64,000 bases of DNA from Actinopolyspora biskrensis (GTDB lineage Bacteria; Actinomycetota; Actinomycetes; Mycobacteriales; Pseudonocardiaceae). A model generated the notes under the pieces. That model was given only the letters and a program-made list of their open reading frames with translations. It was not told the origin of the DNA and made no database searches. The stretch lies in the NCBI RefSeq assembly GCF_013408175.1, contig NZ_JACBYW010000001.1, positions 620,001 through 684,000 on the forward strand. The letters are read 5' to 3'. Made by a program: the position numbers and the translations under genes. This document shows, one piece after another, positions 62,196-64,000 of the stretch; within the stretch, counting starts at the first letter, position 1; each line of letters begins with the position of its first letter.

Positions 62196-62246
62196 TTCAC
62201 CATGACCATGACTTTCGTCGCCGCGGATGTCGAGGACGACGAATAG
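62133..62246 (+). CDS. RiPP precursor peptide 2
   Basis: 37 residues with the same 20-residue leader as precursor 1 and a core PFTMTMTFVAADVEDDE. The two cores share Ser/Thr at positions 23, 25 and 27, then F-V and the acidic end D-V-E-D-D-E, but differ elsewhere. The downstream YcaO gene starts 125 bases later. A weak hairpin (GCGGA, TCTTCG, TCCGC at 62278-62293) lies between. Confidence 0.85.
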   Translation: MDAYKEEPFEVVESPEPEVVPFTMTMTFVAADVEDDE

Positions 62247-62370
62247 GGGTGCGCCACTCCCCGTTTCGGGTCCGTGGGCGGATCTTCGTCCGCGGGTCCG
62301 CCCCTCTCTGCCGGGGGCACCTATGGGCTCCGGCGGCATCCCGCATTTGTTCCGTACAGGAAGGTAGTCG

Positions 62371-64000
62371 GTGGCACCACTGTGGTCGGCGTTGGTCCCG
62401 CGCCGTGACGTCAGGTTTCGTCATTCCGGGGAACATCTGTACGTGTGCCGCGGCGACGGTGCGCCGTTGCGGTTGCGCGGCGAGCACGCCGAGGGCGAGC
62501 CGCGGTTGTGTGAGCTGCCGGGAACGGCGTTGTCGGATCTGGCCGAGCGCGATCTCCTGGTTCCGAACGACGAACCGATGCGCCGGCACCCGTCCTTCGC
62601 GCACTCCTGGAGCACCGACCTGCGGGCCGAGGTCGTCGGTGGGGATCAACTGAGCTCGGCCGTCACCGGCGCGCTGGTGGATTTCGGCGTCGAAGTCGAC
62701 GCCGGTTCGGGGGTCGTGGTCCTTCCGCTGACGGCTCCCGACGAGACAGTGCGGGAGCGCTCGGAGCGGGCGGTGCGTGAGGGAGTGCCGGTGCTCGTTT
62801 TCGCCGTGGCCGGGGCCCGCGTGTACTTCGCGGTGTTGCGCCCTCCGGACACGGCCTGCCCACTGTGCCTTGCCTCGAGGATCCGGTCCAATCGGTCTGA
62901 TCAGGAGCTCGGCCGCCTCCCGCTGGAGATGCTGCTGGGTACCGCCTCCGATGCCGGATGGCCCAGCACCGCCGCCGCGGCGGGTCTGCTGGCGCACCAG
63001 GCACTCCGGGCGATCACCGCTCCCGGATCCTGCCCCGAGGGCCTCGTGGACCTCGATCTGGACACCTGCCGACGAACGACACATCCACTCCTGCACACCC
63101 CCTGTTGCCCGGCGTGCCGGGACCACGTGGGCCCGCCCGCCACGGCGCTCGTCGAGTCGGCCGCCACCGCCGAGTCCGCCTCGTCGGCGGGTAATGCCGA
63201 GCGGCTGCGACGTGCGGTGGACCCGCTGACCGGCATCATCGCAGGAATCCGCGTGACCGGGCCGGACGATCCCGGATCCGCGGTGGACTCCACGATGGCC
63301 TGGGGGCGCGGCGGCACCGATACGACGTGGTTCTCGCCGGTGCGGTCCTCGACGGTGGGTGGGGCCACCAAGCACGATCCGGTCGAGGCCGAGGTGTGCG
63401 CGATCGGGGAAACGCTGGAGCGCTACGCGGCCGGCATCTACGACCCCGACGAGTTCGTCCGCGGCTCCCTGGCGGAGCTGGGCACGACGGCCGTTGACCC
63501 CCGCGATCTCCCGCTCGGTTCGGAACGGGAGTACGAGCGGGCGACGGGCACACTGTTTCCCTACGAGCCGGATCTGGTGATCGACTGGACAGCCGGAGTG
63601 GATCTCGAAACCGGTGAGCAGCACTACGTGCCCGCCTGCGCGGTGTATGTCCCGTACCTGCCGCCCCGCAAGCGGGAACGCCTGTTCCACCCCGTCTCCA
63701 CCGGTCTGGCCGCGGGCAGCGCCCCCGCGCAGGCTCTCCGTGGTGGGCTGCAGGAAACCGCCGAGCGCGATGCGATGGCCGTGTTCTGGTACAACCGCCT
63801 CATCCGCCCGACGCTCGACTGGCGGAGCCTGCCGAGCTGCCGTGCCCGCGACGTTCTGGAGGGGATGACCCGGCGCGGCATCTCGTTGACGGTCAAGGAC
63901 CTCACCACCGACACCGGCATCCCCGCCGTCGTCGTGCTGGGCCGCGTCGACACACCGGAGCGCCCGGTCGCGTTGTGCGGATTCCGGGCCGACGTCGGCC
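62371..64000 (+). CDS. ThiF-like/YcaO fused cyclodehydratase, truncated by window edge
   Basis: 543 codons from GTG 62371 (AGGAAGG just upstream), open to the right edge. The N-terminal half lacks an obvious ATP motif but has a Zn-binding tetrad: CPLC (163-166) and C-P-A-C (246-249), as in the ThiF/Ocin-like leader-binding part of TOMM cyclodehydratases. The YcaO domain starts near residue 300: GGATKHDPVEAEVCAIGETL (334-350 region) and LQETAERDA (460-468) are its ATP/Mg-binding helices. It would bind the leader and cyclise Ser/Thr (or Cys) residues of the core. The remaining YcaO C-terminus and any dehydrogenase lie outside. Confidence 0.9.
   Translation, partial: MAPLWSALVPRRDVRFRHSGEHLYVCRGDGAPLRLRGEHAEGEPRLCELPGTALSDLAERDLLVPNDEPMRRHPSFAHSWSTDLRAEVVGGDQLSSAVTGALVDFGVEVDAGSGVVVLPLTAPDETVRERSERAVREGVPVLVFAVAGARVYFAVLRPPDTACPLCLASRIRSNRSDQELGRLPLEMLLGTASDAGWPSTAAAAGLLAHQALRAITAPGSCPEGLVDLDLDTCRRTTHPLLHTPCCPACRDHVGPPATALVESAATAESASSAGNAERLRRAVDPLTGIIAGIRVTGPDDPGSAVDSTMAWGRGGTDTTWFSPVRSSTVGGATKHDPVEAEVCAIGETLERYAAGIYDPDEFVRGSLAELGTTAVDPRDLPLGSEREYERATGTLFPYEPDLVIDWTAGVDLETGEQHYVPACAVYVPYLPPRKRERLFHPVSTGLAAGSAPAQALRGGLQETAERDAMAVFWYNRLIRPTLDWRSLPSCRARDVLEGMTRRGISLTVKDLTTDTGIPAVVVLGRVDTPERPVALCGFRADVG

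Noticed and set aside
61771..62246. The precursor peptides as graspetide substrates of the neighbouring ligase
   Set aside because: Ser/Thr plus acidic tail resembles graspetide cores, but the ligase has a circularly permuted glutathionylspermidine-synthase-like pattern rather than a graspetide ATP-grasp; kept only as an alternative.
62197..63690. 497-codon minus-strand frame at the right edge
   Set aside because: The plus frame encodes zinc motifs and YcaO signatures, so the minus frame is antisense noise.
1..64000. CRISPR arrays, rRNA genes, intact insertion sequences, PKS or NRPS genes
   Set aside because: No regularly spaced repeats, no rRNA-like sequence, no intact transposase and no ketosynthase or condensation motifs were seen. 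The only long direct repeat is the RiPP leader duplication.

Overview
The window is high-GC DNA with many GTG starts, 4-bp start/stop overlaps (ATGA, GTGA) and dense secondary metabolism. This points to a filamentous actinomycete, probably Pseudonocardiales-like; the genus cannot be fixed by eye. It reads as an accessory, metabolite-rich region with five blocks separated by decayed DNA.

(1) 1-10.7 kb, minus strand: two defence-like operons. The first is a Wadjet-type (TIGR02677/02678/02680) plasmid-defence operon; its SMC-like ATPase runs off the left edge and the fourth gene would lie outside. The second is a tightly overlapping three-gene operon: a NrtR-like Nudix regulator, an MTAN-type nucleosidase with a C-terminal tail, and a membrane protein. 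The last two share a short V-G-I-Q-A motif. A pair of overlapping palindromes sits in front of the regulator.

(2) 10.7-15 kb: a MazF-like toxin pseudogene, an HxlR regulator divergent from an MFS exporter, a shattered FAD oxidoreductase pseudogene and an AT-rich stretch.

(3) 15-22.6 kb, plus strand, somewhat lower GC: MFS transporter, HAD hydrolase, then four coupled genes: class III aminotransferase, inositol-monophosphatase-like phosphatase, zinc alcohol dehydrogenase and a GH35-like glycosidase. The order of the middle three matches the GabT1-YktC1-GutB1 azasugar (nojirimycin-type) pathway of Bacillus. After the cassette come a SepF-like ORF and a broken JmjC/cupin gene.

(4) 24-57.7 kb: a halogenated, aminosugar-bearing indolocarbazole cluster of the rebeccamycin/AT2433 type. 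RebH/RebF chlorinate Trp, RebO and RebD make chlorinated chromopyrrolic acid, RebP/RebC form the aglycone, RebG glucosylates and RebM O-methylates. A second set (UDP-glucose dehydrogenase, UDP-glucuronate decarboxylase, 2,3-dehydratase, ketoreductase, DegT aminotransferase, N-methyltransferase, second glycosyltransferase) fits a 2,4-dideoxy-4-methylamino-pentose. There is an extra P450, an extra methyltransferase, a DrrAB-like exporter with a WYL regulator and a LuxR/LAL activator. A SNF2 helicase/SWIM pair sits between the sugar genes.

(5) 58.4 kb to the right edge: a RiPP locus. Two 37-residue precursor genes have identical leaders and different cores, followed by a ThiF-like/YcaO cyclodehydratase cut by the window end. 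Divergently lie a circularly permuted ATP-grasp ligase and a PLP decarboxylase.

All family assignments come from reading translated motifs; no database search was run.
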